DNA from: Nitrogeniibacter sp050293885
GTDB lineage: Bacteria > Pseudomonadota > Gammaproteobacteria > Burkholderiales > Rhodocyclaceae
Direction: 5' to 3'
Length of the DNA: 64,000 nucleotides
NCBI GenBank assembly: GCA_050293885.1
Contig: JBNKNO010000001.1
Location: forward strand, 169,414-233,413
In this document: in pieces, positions 36,046 to 44,150 of the stretch
How the letters are laid out: every line of letters starts with the position of its first letter
How positions within the stretch are numbered: the stretch's first letter is position 1
Made by a program: the position numbers and the translations under genes
Notes under the pieces: generated by a model
Databases searched by the model: none
Seen by the model: the letters and a program-made list of their open reading frames with translations, nothing else
Told to the model about the DNA's origin: nothing

Positions 36046-39000
36046 TCAGGGCTTCATCAGACCCAAATCCTTGAGCAGGGCGCGTACGGCGGCACTGCGC
36101 TGTTTCACGCCCGGTGCGTCGATCTTGCGCACGATCTTGTCCTGCCCGGTCATGCGCGTGCTGGGGTCCTTCTGCACCAGTTCGATCACGGTAATCGGCT
36201 CGATGGCAGTGCGCGGGCCGAACTGAATCGATAGCTGATGTTCGGCCGCATCGAGTTTGAGCACATCCATGTCCTTGAGCGCCACGCGCAGGCGGTGGGT
36301 TTCAAGCAGCGCCGTCGTTTGCTCCGGCATGTCACCGAAACGGTCGATCAACTCCTCCTGCAGGTCGCGCAGCGTGGCGTCGTTGTTGGCGTTGGCCATG
36401 CGCTTGTAGAGCGTGAGCCGTTCCTGCACGTCGGTGCAGTAGTCGTTGGGCAGCAGCGCCGGGGTGTGCAGGTTGATGTCCGACACCACCTCCAGCGGCT
36501 GGGTGAGATCCGGCTCGCGGCCTTCCTGCAGATCCTTCACCGCGCGCTTGAGCATCTCGGTGTACAGCGAAAAGCCGATCTGCTGGATCTCGCCCGACTG
36601 GTGCTCGCCCAGCACCTCGCCGGCACCGCGAATCTCCAGATCGTGCATGGCAAGGAAGAAGCCCGAGCCGAGGTCTTCCATTTGTGTGATGGCTTCGAGC
36701 CGTTTCTGCGCCAGCGCGGTGGGTTTGGCGTGGGCGTCGGTGAGCAGGTAGGCGTAGGCCTGGTGGTGCGAGCGGCCGACGCGGCCGCGCAATTGGTGCA
36801 GCTGCGCCAGACCGAAGCGGTCGGCGCGGTTGATGATGATGGTGTTTGCCGTCGGGATGTTGATGCCGGTTTCGATGATGGTGGTGCACAACAGCAGGTT
36901 GGCGCGCTGCTGGGTGAAGTCGCGCATCACCCGTTCCAGCTCTCGCTCCGGCAACTGGCCATGGCCGACGACGATGCGCGCTTCGGGCAGCAGCTCGGTA
37001 AGCGCATCGCGCATGTTCTCGATGGTGTCGACCTCGTTGTGCAGGAAATACACCTGCCCGCCGCGCTTGAACTCGCGCAGCACCGCCTCGCGCACGATGC
37101 CCTTGCTGTGGCGCTGCACGAAAGTCTTGATCGACAGCCGCTTCTGCGGCGCGGTGGCGATCACCGAAAACTCGCGCAGCCCTTCGAGTGCGAGCCCCAG
37201 CGTGCGCGGAATCGGCGTGGCGGTGAGGGTGAGGATGTCCACCTCGCTGCGCAACTGCTTGAGCGCTTCCTTCTGGCGCACGCCGAAGCGGTGTTCCTCG
37301 TCGATGACCACCAGCCCCAGACGTTTGAAGTGCACGTCCTTCTGCAGCAGCCGATGGGTGCCGATGATGATGTCCACCTTGCCTTCGGCCAGCTCCTTGA
37401 GCGCCTGCGTCTGTTCCTTGGCGCTGCGAAAGCGCGACAGCTCGGCAATCTTGATCGGCCAGTCGGCAAAGCGGTCGGAGAAGGTCTGGTAGTGCTGCTC
37501 GGTGAGCAGTGTGGTCGGCGCCAGCACCACCACCTGCTTGCCGTCGGCCACGGCAATGAAGGCGGCGCGCAGTGCCACTTCGGTCTTGCCGAAGCCAACG
37601 TCGCCGCACACCAGCCGATCCATCGGCCGGCCGGACTTCATGTCGTCCACCACCGCGTCGATGGCGGCTTTCTGGTCGGGCGTTTCCTCAAAGCCGAAGG
37701 CCTCGGCGAAGGCTTCGAGGTCATGTGTCTTGAAATCGAAGCGATGACCCGGCCGCGCGGCACGTTGCGCATACAGGGAGAGCAGCTCGGCGGCGGTGTC
37801 GCGCACCTGCATCGCGGCCTTCTTCTTGGCCTTTTCCCACTGGCCGGAACCGAGCCGATGCAGGCCGACGGCGTCGGGGTCGGCGCCCGCGTAGCGGGTG
37901 ATCACATGCAGTTGCGAGACCGGCACGAAGAGCTTGTCGCCGCCGGCGTATTCGAGATCGAGAAACTCGGTATCGCCTTCGCCCAGATCCATGTGGATGA
38001 GGCCCAGATAGCGGCCGACGCCATGCGAGGTATGCACCACTGGATCGCCGATCTTGAGCTCCGACAGATCGCGCAACCAGCCTTCCACCGTGGCTTCGCG
38101 GCGATTGTCGCGGCGGCGCGAGGTGCGCGCGGTGTGGGCGTAGAGCTCGGTTTCGGTGACGATGGCGAGCTTCGCCTCGGGCAGCACGAAGCCGGACATC
38201 AGCGGCGCCACCGACAGGCACAGCGGTGCCTCCTGCGCGAGGAAGTCGTCGAGGCTGTCGCAGGGCGCGATCGGCAAGGTGTATTCGGCGAAGTAATCCG
38301 CCATGGTTTCGCGCCGGCCGGGCGATTCGGCCACCATCAGCACGCGGCCGTCGAAGCCGGCCAGCCAGTCGCGCAGGCTGTGCAGCGGATCGTTGGCCTT
38401 GCGTTCCACCGCAATCGGCGGCAAGGGCGCGGCGGCGACGGCGTCGCTCTTGCCGTCGAGCATCAGGCGCGGGTAGTCCGCCAGGCGGGTGAAGAAGGCT
38501 TCCTGATCGAGAAACAGATCGGCCGGCGGCATCACCGGGCGGCTGCGATCGCCCGTGAGCAGCTTGTAGCGCGACTGCGTATCGCGCCAGAAGTCCTCGA
38601 TGGCCGTGGGTACGTCGCCGTGCAGCACCACGTGGCACTCGCGCGGCAGGTAGTCGAACAGCGTCGCGGTGTCGTCGAAGAACAGCGGCAGGAAGTACTC
38701 GACGCCGGCCGGCGCGATGCCGTTGGAGACATCCTTGTACAAGCTGACGCGACTCGGATCGCCCTCGAATCGCTCACGGAAGCGGCTGCGAAAGCCAGTG
38801 CGACCAGCGTCGTCGATGGGGAATTCGCGTGCTGGCAGCAGGCGGATCTGGTCCACCGGATAGACCGTGCGCTGGGTATCCGGGTCGAAGGTGCGGATGG
38901 TGTCGACTTCGTCGTCGAACAGGTCGATGCGATAGGGCAGCGGCGAGCCCATCGGGAACAGGTCGATCAGCCCGCCACGCACGCTGTACTCGCCCGGGCT

Positions 39001-39480
39001 CACCACCTGGGTCACATGCGCATAGCCGGCCAGTGTCATCTGCTCGCGGAAGGCGTCGCCGTCCATGCGCTCGCCGCGCTTGACGAAGAAAGTATGCGCG
39101 GCCAGGAATTCCGGCGGCGCGAGCCGATACAGGGCCGTGGAGGCGGGTACCAGCACCACGTCGGCCTCGCCGCGCGTGATGGTGTACATCGTCGCCAGTC
39201 GCTCGGACACCAGATCCTGGTGTGGCGACAGGCTGTCGTAGGGCAGCGTCTCCCAGTCGGGCAGCACGCATACGCGTTGCTCAGGCGCGAACCAGGCCAT
39301 CTCGTCGCGCAAGCGCAAGGCGTCGATCGGGTTGGCGGTGACCACCACCCGCATGCCGCCGGATTCGAGCGTGGCGATTGCCAAGGCGTCGGCCGAACCC
39401 GCCAGCGCCGGCAGCGTCAGCCGCTGGCCGGGTTTGAGCGCGTCGATCGAGGGCAGGGTGGGGAGTAGTTGGCGTGACAT
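36046..39480 (-). CDS. mfd: Transcription-repair coupling factor Mfd
   Basis: DNA translocase of 1144 residues, the usual size, that removes stalled RNA polymerase and recruits UvrA. Order: UvrB-like N-terminal region (about 1-330), RNA polymerase-interaction domain (about 470-540, PVVHTSHGVGRYLGL), superfamily 2 helicase motor (Walker A CGDVGFGKTEVA near residue 615, DEEH box VVIDEEHRFGV, motif VI QLRGRVGRS), and the C-terminal TRCF domain (about 990-1100). Stand-alone gene. Confidence 0.96.
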   Translation of the reverse strand: MSRQLLPTLPSIDALKPGQRLTLPALAGSADALAIATLESGGMRVVVTANPIDALRLRDEMAWFAPEQRVCVLPDWETLPYDSLSPHQDLVSERLATMYTITRGEADVVLVPASTALYRLAPPEFLAAHTFFVKRGERMDGDAFREQMTLAGYAHVTQVVSPGEYSVRGGLIDLFPMGSPLPYRIDLFDDEVDTIRTFDPDTQRTVYPVDQIRLLPAREFPIDDAGRTGFRSRFRERFEGDPSRVSLYKDVSNGIAPAGVEYFLPLFFDDTATLFDYLPRECHVVLHGDVPTAIEDFWRDTQSRYKLLTGDRSRPVMPPADLFLDQEAFFTRLADYPRLMLDGKSDAVAAAPLPPIAVERKANDPLHSLRDWLAGFDGRVLMVAESPGRRETMADYFAEYTLPIAPCDSLDDFLAQEAPLCLSVAPLMSGFVLPEAKLAIVTETELYAHTARTSRRRDNRREATVEGWLRDLSELKIGDPVVHTSHGVGRYLGLIHMDLGEGDTEFLDLEYAGGDKLFVPVSQLHVITRYAGADPDAVGLHRLGSGQWEKAKKKAAMQVRDTAAELLSLYAQRAARPGHRFDFKTHDLEAFAEAFGFEETPDQKAAIDAVVDDMKSGRPMDRLVCGDVGFGKTEVALRAAFIAVADGKQVVVLAPTTLLTEQHYQTFSDRFADWPIKIAELSRFRSAKEQTQALKELAEGKVDIIIGTHRLLQKDVHFKRLGLVVIDEEHRFGVRQKEALKQLRSEVDILTLTATPIPRTLGLALEGLREFSVIATAPQKRLSIKTFVQRHSKGIVREAVLREFKRGGQVYFLHNEVDTIENMRDALTELLPEARIVVGHGQLPERELERVMRDFTQQRANLLLCTTIIETGINIPTANTIIINRADRFGLAQLHQLRGRVGRSHHQAYAYLLTDAHAKPTALAQKRLEAITQMEDLGSGFFLAMHDLEIRGAGEVLGEHQSGEIQQIGFSLYTEMLKRAVKDLQEGREPDLTQPLEVVSDINLHTPALLPNDYCTDVQERLTLYKRMANANNDATLRDLQEELIDRFGDMPEQTTALLETHRLRVALKDMDVLKLDAAEHQLSIQFGPRTAIEPITVIELVQKDPSTRMTGQDKIVRKIDAPGVKQRSAAVRALLKDLGLMKP

Positions 39481-39681
39481 GATGCGGCGGTGTTGCGTGC
39501 GGGCTTGCGATTATACGGGAGCAAGCACGGCAATCCGGCGCATCTTGGCAAGATACCGAGGGCGCGCAGAAACGTTCAGCGATGCGGTTTCACTGAGGGG
39601 GCGATTGCGTCAAGTCGTGTGTGGTACTGGGGGGTGTCCGGCGTGGCCGCCGCAGCGGCCGGACAAGATCAATCGCGGCGA

Positions 39682-40113
39682 TCATGCCATGCGCAAATAT
39701 TCTTCGAGTGGTGCGTCGAACTGTGTTTCGTGGGTCTTGAGTGCCGCCAACACCTGATCGATTCCTTCGATGGCGACCAAGCTGTTGCCGTCGTCGGAGA
39801 ACACGGCGCGGATGTGTTGCAGTTGCTCGGCAATGTCGAGGTGCGCCTGATTATGGGCAATCCGGTGCTCGGCAGGTGCGCCTTGCTCCATGTACAGCCC
39901 CTCGAGCAGATTGTGCTTGAGCGTGACCTCGACGAAGTTGCGGATCAGCTGCTCGACGTTTCCCCGGCAGACACTTTGCTTTCCGAGTGAACAGTCTGCG
40001 CAACTTGCGACCACCCCGCGCTGGGGACACATCCCCTTGATTCGGTTGATCAACTGAATCATGTATACGTGATCTTGCCGAAGCTTCTCGATGCTGCTTT
40101 GCGCCAGTGCCAT
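39682..40113 (-). CDS. Hemerythrin-like protein with a four-cysteine insertion
   Basis: Diiron oxygen-binding fold of 143 residues. The full hemerythrin ligand set can be placed: His15, His67 and Glu71 (HNLLE), His87 and His91 (HNQAH), His128 and Asp133 (HETQFD). Between the first and second helices there is an extra loop with four cysteines at 29, 38, 41 and 49 (C-x8-C-x2-C-x7-C), which is not part of standard hemerythrins and could bind zinc or an iron-sulfur cluster. Divergent from a ligand-gated channel-like gene. A role in oxygen or nitric-oxide sensing or delivery is possible but inferred. Confidence 0.82.
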   Translation of the reverse strand: MALAQSSIEKLRQDHVYMIQLINRIKGMCPQRGVVASCADCSLGKQSVCRGNVEQLIRNFVEVTLKHNLLEGLYMEQGAPAEHRIAHNQAHLDIAEQLQHIRAVFSDDGNSLVAIEGIDQVLAALKTHETQFDAPLEEYLRMA

Positions 40114-40238
40114 GTGACCTCATCTATTATTTTTGTTGCGTGTGCTGTGCACGCACCGTCAAGTTGGTCAACTGTCGTGCTGCTGTCAAGCGTATTGGTG
40201 GTGTTCGAGACAAATAGTTTGCGAAATTGTGACAATGC

Positions 40239-40270
40239 GCGCCATGGTTGGCAGCAACCCCCCATGGCGC
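40239..40270. other. Inverted repeat upstream of the channel gene
   Basis: GCGCCATGG, 14 bases, CCATGGCGC is a perfect 9-bp inverted repeat about 70-100 bp before the chosen channel start. It could be an operator or leader hairpin. Function unknown. Confidence 0.35.
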
Positions 40271-40341
40271 AGTGGTTTCAGGGGAAACTGCCTGCTTTGC
40301 AGCAATTCGCCAAAAGTCGTATGTCAATGGGGAAAATCGTG

Positions 40342-41442
40342 ATGGCGCACATTCGATCGCTGGTGTGGGCGGCATGGACGCTGCTGGCGGTGTTGTCCGG
40401 CCCGCCAGCGTTGGCCGCCGTGGAGCCCGCCGAGCGCACTGACGCGGTCCTGCATGTGGTCACGGTCGAACGTCAGCCGTTTGCGATGTCACAAGACGGG
40501 GCGCTGACGGGCTTCAGTGTCGATCTGTTCGCGGCGCTGGCCGAGCGCCTCGGCTGGCAATACGAGCTCGTCGCCACGCCATCGTTCAAGCAGATGCTCA
40601 ACGCGGTGGCGGCCGGCGACGCGGACCTGGCGATCGGCAACATCTCCATCACCTCTGCCCGTGAGTTGCAGTTTGATTTTTCTCACCCGGTGTTCGATGC
40701 CGGGTTGCAGATTCTCGTGCCTGAGGATGCGACCTCGAACGGCGTGTTGCGTGCCATCTTTACCTGGGAGATGGCCGCGTGGATCGCCAGCGCGGTGGCG
40801 GTCATCTTCGTGCTCGCCAACCTGATGTGGTTGTTCGAGCGGCGCCATTCGCCGTATTTTCAGCGCCGATATCGGGAGGGAATGTGGCCTTCCTTCTGGT
40901 ACACGCTACAGGTGATGATCAACGGCGGTTTCGAAGAACACGTGCCTCGTACCCTGCCGGCGCGTCTGCTCGGCATCGCGCTGGTGTTGTGCAGCCTGTT
41001 CGTGGTGTCGGCATTCGTGGCGAAGATTTCGTCGACGATGACGGTCCATGAGCTGCGTTCCGACATCGAAAGCTATTCCGATCTGTACGGAAAACGGGTC
41101 GGCACCACGCGCGGCTCGACGGCCGCTGCGTTTCTCGAGAGCCAGTCGATCAAGCACCAGACATTCGATGACATCGGCGCCATGTTCGACGCGCTCACGA
41201 ACGGCAAACTCGACGCGGTGGTGCATGACGCACCGGTGTTGCGCTACTTTTCGGCCACGCGCGGGCGCGGACACGCCCGGGTCGTCGGGCAGATTTTCAA
41301 ACCGGAAAAATATGGCATCTTGTTTCCGCAAGGCAGCGCCCGGGTCGAAACCCTCAATCGGGCGCTCCTGTCGTTGCGGGAGGACGGGAGCTATCACCGC
41401 ATCTACACGCGCTGGTTCGGCGCCTCGGCACGTGATCAATAA
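40342..41442 (+). CDS. GluR0-like ligand-gated ion channel / binding-protein receptor
   Basis: Protein of about 366 residues with the layout of prokaryotic ionotropic glutamate receptors. Signal peptide (WAAWTLLAVLSGPPALAAV); S1 lobe of a type II amino-acid-binding fold (about 28-135, FSVDLFAALAERLGW and DLAIGNISITSARE); helix M1 (about 142-165); re-entrant pore loop (about 183-200, FWYTLQVMINGGFEEH); helix M2 (about 205-232, LGIALVLCSLFVVSAFVAKI); S2 lobe (about 240-366, VGTTRGSTAAAFL and KLDAVVHDAPVLRYF). The pore loop lacks the TVGYG potassium filter of GluR0, so selectivity is unknown. ATG 40342 is preceded by GGGGA; 40327 and 40321 are alternatives. No permease genes adjoin it, unlike an ABC binding protein. 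Confidence 0.85.
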   Translation: MAHIRSLVWAAWTLLAVLSGPPALAAVEPAERTDAVLHVVTVERQPFAMSQDGALTGFSVDLFAALAERLGWQYELVATPSFKQMLNAVAAGDADLAIGNISITSARELQFDFSHPVFDAGLQILVPEDATSNGVLRAIFTWEMAAWIASAVAVIFVLANLMWLFERRHSPYFQRRYREGMWPSFWYTLQVMINGGFEEHVPRTLPARLLGIALVLCSLFVVSAFVAKISSTMTVHELRSDIESYSDLYGKRVGTTRGSTAAAFLESQSIKHQTFDDIGAMFDALTNGKLDAVVHDAPVLRYFSATRGRGHARVVGQIFKPEKYGILFPQGSARVETLNRALLSLREDGSYHRIYTRWFGASARDQ

Positions 41443-41578
41443 AGCGTAAATCTTTGTGTGCGCCAGACGCATTTGCGCCGTTCATCCGTTTCGACTCATT
41501 ATATTTAGCGCACTGGCATGAAACGACGGGTGGCAGGTTGCCCCCGGAATCGAAAACCGCTGACGGGAGGACACGTCC

Positions 41579-42502
41579 ATGTCCTGGTTTCTATGCACGC
41601 TCTGGCCCTATCTGGTAGGGGGGCTCATTGCCTGGTTGATCTGTGGCTGGTGTGCGCGCCGGCTCAAGTATCAGCCGCCTCCCAAGGAACGCATCGTGGA
41701 GAAAATGGTGCGTGTCGAAAGCGAAGCGGCGAGCCCAAGAGCCGCAACGCCGTTGGCGAGCGCCAGTGCCGCGCCCATGCTGGATCTCGACGCCGCGCGG
41801 GCAGCGGGGCTCAAGATCGCGTCGCAGGACGACTTCACCGTCATTGAAGGCGTCGGCCCGGCCATCAACGAACTCATCCATGCCGCCGGCATCCGCAGCT
41901 TTGCCGAACTGGCGGACACCTCCGCCGATACCTTGCAGTCGATCCTCGACGGCGGCGGGCGCAATTTCAAACTCGCGGTGCCCGGCACCTGGCCCGATCA
42001 GGCGCATCTGGCACTTCACAATCGTTGGGCAGCGCTCAAGACCTTGCAGGATGTGCTCGTGTTCGGCGTCTATCCGGTCGATGCGCCGTCCGCCGCCACA
42101 GCCGACGACACCGACGAACTGAGTGCCGCGCGTGCCCGGATCGCGTCGCTGGAGTCGCAAATCGACGCCATGAACGCTCCCCCGGCGCTCGATACCGCGC
42201 ACGCCAAGGCGGCGGGCTTCAAGCTCAAGGCGATGGCGGACGCGGACGATCTGACCGTGATCGAGGGCATCGGTCCCAAGATCTGCTCGTTGCTGCACGA
42301 GGCCGGCATCCGGCGCTTCGCGCAACTGGCGCAATGTGAGGAGGCGCGCCTTCAGGCGGTGCTCGACGCCGCCGGATCACGTTATTCGCTCGCGCGTCCG
42401 GGCACCTGGGCCGCGCAGGCGCGTCTGGCGGCCAACAATCAGTGGGAAGCACTCAAGGCCTGGCAGGATGCCCTCGATGGCGGTGAGGAGGTGCAATCAT
42501 GA
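41579..42502 (+). CDS. Membrane-anchored protein with two helix-hairpin-helix repeats
   Basis: Protein of 307 residues: one N-terminal membrane helix (WPYLVGGLIAWLICGWCARRL), then two copies of a domain of about 105 residues. Each copy opens with a helix-hairpin-helix-like motif (FTVIEGVGPAINELIHAAGI near 85; LTVIEGIGPKICSLLHEAGI near 215) and ends with a PGTW-x-QA...W-AL segment. The motif is like that of DUF4332/HhH proteins that bind nucleic acid, but here the domain would face the cytoplasm or periplasm from a membrane anchor. Overlaps the following OmpA-family gene by 4 bases, indicating a functional pair. Function unknown. Confidence 0.82.
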   Translation: MSWFLCTLWPYLVGGLIAWLICGWCARRLKYQPPPKERIVEKMVRVESEAASPRAATPLASASAAPMLDLDAARAAGLKIASQDDFTVIEGVGPAINELIHAAGIRSFAELADTSADTLQSILDGGGRNFKLAVPGTWPDQAHLALHNRWAALKTLQDVLVFGVYPVDAPSAATADDTDELSAARARIASLESQIDAMNAPPALDTAHAKAAGFKLKAMADADDLTVIEGIGPKICSLLHEAGIRRFAQLAQCEEARLQAVLDAAGSRYSLARPGTWAAQARLAANNQWEALKAWQDALDGGEEVQS

Positions 42503-43278
42503 ACATGCATTCCGATCGTGTGATTTCTCCGAACTGGGCCGAGTTTCGTCGCACCTGGCTGCTGGTGGCAGTCGCGTTGTTCGTCCTGATCGTGCTGCTG
42601 GCGTTGTTCGGCTTTGGCCCCGGCGGGCGGAATTGTCCGGTGCCCGCGTGCGCGCCGACCGCCGCCCATGTTGCCGACACCACGGCACCGATGCTGCAAC
42701 TGGCCGGCAGCAATCCGCTGTATCTGTCGATTGGCGAGCCGTTCATCGAACCGGGCGTCCGGGCCAGCGATGCCGTTGATGGCGACGTGAGCGTCGGCAG
42801 CTCCGGCACCGTCGACAACCTCTCGCCCGGTACCTACACCATCACCTATTCCGCCACCGATCGGGCCGGCAACGCGGCTACGGTGACACGCCAGGTCATC
42901 GTCACCGCTGACGACAAACCGCCGTCTGCACAGGCGCCGGTGGCCGCTGCCCAGCTGCCGATGGCCAAGGTCTATTTTGCATTGGGTAGTGCCGACTTTC
43001 CGGCTGACCGCAGCCTGACCCTGACCGCGGTCGTGGCGTATCTGCAGACGCATCCCGAGGCGCGGGCCGTGATCTCCGGCTACCACGACGCCAGTGGCAA
43101 TCTTGCCTTCAACCAGACGCTGGCCAAGGCGCGCGCCCAAGCGGTGCAAAAGTTCATGCTTGGGCAAGGGATCGACACGGCGCGGATTACGCTCGAAAAA
43201 CCCGCCGAAACGGAAGGTTCCGGCGCCCCCGAGGAGGCTCGGCGGGTTGAAGTGAGGATCGAGCCCGGGTCGGCGTGA
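42499..43278 (+). CDS. OmpA-family protein with Ig-like (DUF5011) domain
   Basis: Envelope protein of 259 residues. One N-terminal membrane helix (about 20-42), a DUF5011/HYR-type immunoglobulin-like domain (about 60-135, DAVDGDVSV and YTITYSATDRAGNAATVTR), then an OmpA-C peptidoglycan-binding domain (about 150-255, KVYFALGSADFPADR, then AKARAQAVQKFMLGQGI and ARRVEVRI). The anchor plus OmpA-C suggests attachment of the inner membrane to peptidoglycan. Translationally coupled to the helix-hairpin-helix protein. Confidence 0.85.
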   Translation: MNMHSDRVISPNWAEFRRTWLLVAVALFVLIVLLALFGFGPGGRNCPVPACAPTAAHVADTTAPMLQLAGSNPLYLSIGEPFIEPGVRASDAVDGDVSVGSSGTVDNLSPGTYTITYSATDRAGNAATVTRQVIVTADDKPPSAQAPVAAAQLPMAKVYFALGSADFPADRSLTLTAVVAYLQTHPEARAVISGYHDASGNLAFNQTLAKARAQAVQKFMLGQGIDTARITLEKPAETEGSGAPEEARRVEVRIEPGSA

Positions 43279-43293
43279 GGCAAGTTAGAAACC

Positions 43294-43572
43294 ATGGATG
43301 CAGCCAAGCAACTCGCCGATGATTTGGAAGAAGTCCTAACAGGGCGGGTTGCCGTCAGAGACATCGTTGTCCGCCGAGCCGAATATTCTGCTGTTCCAGA
43401 GGGTGTGTTTGCCAATCTTGAACACTACGATGCCGACGCCGATATTCGTGCTAGAGACGCGAGCTACCGGAAAATGCAGGACTGCGAAATGGAGAAGCTT
43501 ATCCAACTACTGAGATGTGGTTCGCCTGCCATTTGTCTGTCGCGCATAACGTTTTTAGAAGAGTCGACCTAA
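43294..43572 (+). CDS. Hypothetical protein, 92 residues, low-GC
   Basis: Unrecognised small soluble protein (acidic N terminus AKQLADDLEEVLTGRVAVRD, C-terminal CGSPAICLSRITFLEE). Its codons are distinctly AT-richer than all neighbours (for example GTCCTAACAGGG, ATTCGTGCTAGAGAC), which is unusual in this window. The frame is coherent over its whole length and the protein composition is normal, so it is probably a real, recently acquired gene. The ATG at 43294 lacks a clear ribosome site. Confidence 0.55.
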   Translation: MDAAKQLADDLEEVLTGRVAVRDIVVRRAEYSAVPEGVFANLEHYDADADIRARDASYRKMQDCEMEKLIQLLRCGSPAICLSRITFLEEST

Positions 43573-43706
43573 ATGGTTTCTGGCAATCACAGGACGTCGC
43601 GCTTCGCACCGCACCCTTTGGCGCTGACGCCGGCCACGTTTCAAGGCGCGTAAAACCGATCGGTGTTAGCGTTCAAGCTTGACACGCCGTACTGGCAGGA
43701 AAGCCG

Positions 43707-44024
43707 ATGCCTATCGACCCCGAACAGGTCCGTTTCTTCAAGCAGTTTTCGCGACGCCGCGCGCAGCCCATGAGCCCGTGGCAGAAGGTCGTCGCCGGTA
43801 TTGCCGGCGCCGGCATCTTCGTGCTCGCGCTCATGTTTTCAGTGGTGTTGTTTGCCGTGGTGGTGACCGGCGGGCTGATCGTCTGGGGCTACCTGTGGTG
43901 GAAGACCCGGAATCTGCGCAAACAGATGCGCGAGAATCCACCCGGTGGCCTTGTCATTGAAGGCGAGGTGATCCGTGAGGAGGTGGTTGAGGACGATTCG
44001 GCCGAGGCCTCTCGACGCAACTGA
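43707..44024 (+). CDS. Small membrane protein of unknown function
   Basis: Protein of 105 residues: basic N terminus (FFKQFSRRRAQP), two adjoining hydrophobic stretches (VVAGIAGAGIFVLALMFSVV and FAVVVTGGLIVWGYLWW, about 28-66), a basic stop-transfer segment, and an acidic tail (EGEVIREEVVEDDS). No family recognised. The start at 43707 is followed by clean coding sequence; a promoter of its own is not evident. Precedes the zinc-ribbon protease gene by 126 bp. Confidence 0.7.
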   Translation: MPIDPEQVRFFKQFSRRRAQPMSPWQKVVAGIAGAGIFVLALMFSVVLFAVVVTGGLIVWGYLWWKTRNLRKQMRENPPGGLVIEGEVIREEVVEDDSAEASRRN

Positions 44025-44150
44025 AGGCGTGCGTGCCGATCGGCGCGCCTCAAGAAACGCTGGAGGCGTGCCGAAATGTCTCCATCAGCCCCCACACCGA
44101 TCGCGCCGCTTTCAGCCTGACCGGTCAACTCGAAATCCAGACGATACGCC

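Noticed and set aside
36238..39468. A 1076-codon open frame on the plus strand opposite mfd
   Set aside because: Its translation is a low-complexity mirror of GC-rich codons (V/H/R/G/Q-rich) with no domains; mfd on the minus strand is unmistakable.
40152..40195. Possible FNR/CRP site between the hemerythrin and channel genes (TCAAGTTGGTCAAC)
   Set aside because: It is a direct-repeat-like GTCAA arrangement and does not match TTGAT-N4-ATCAA or TGTGA-N6-TCACA.
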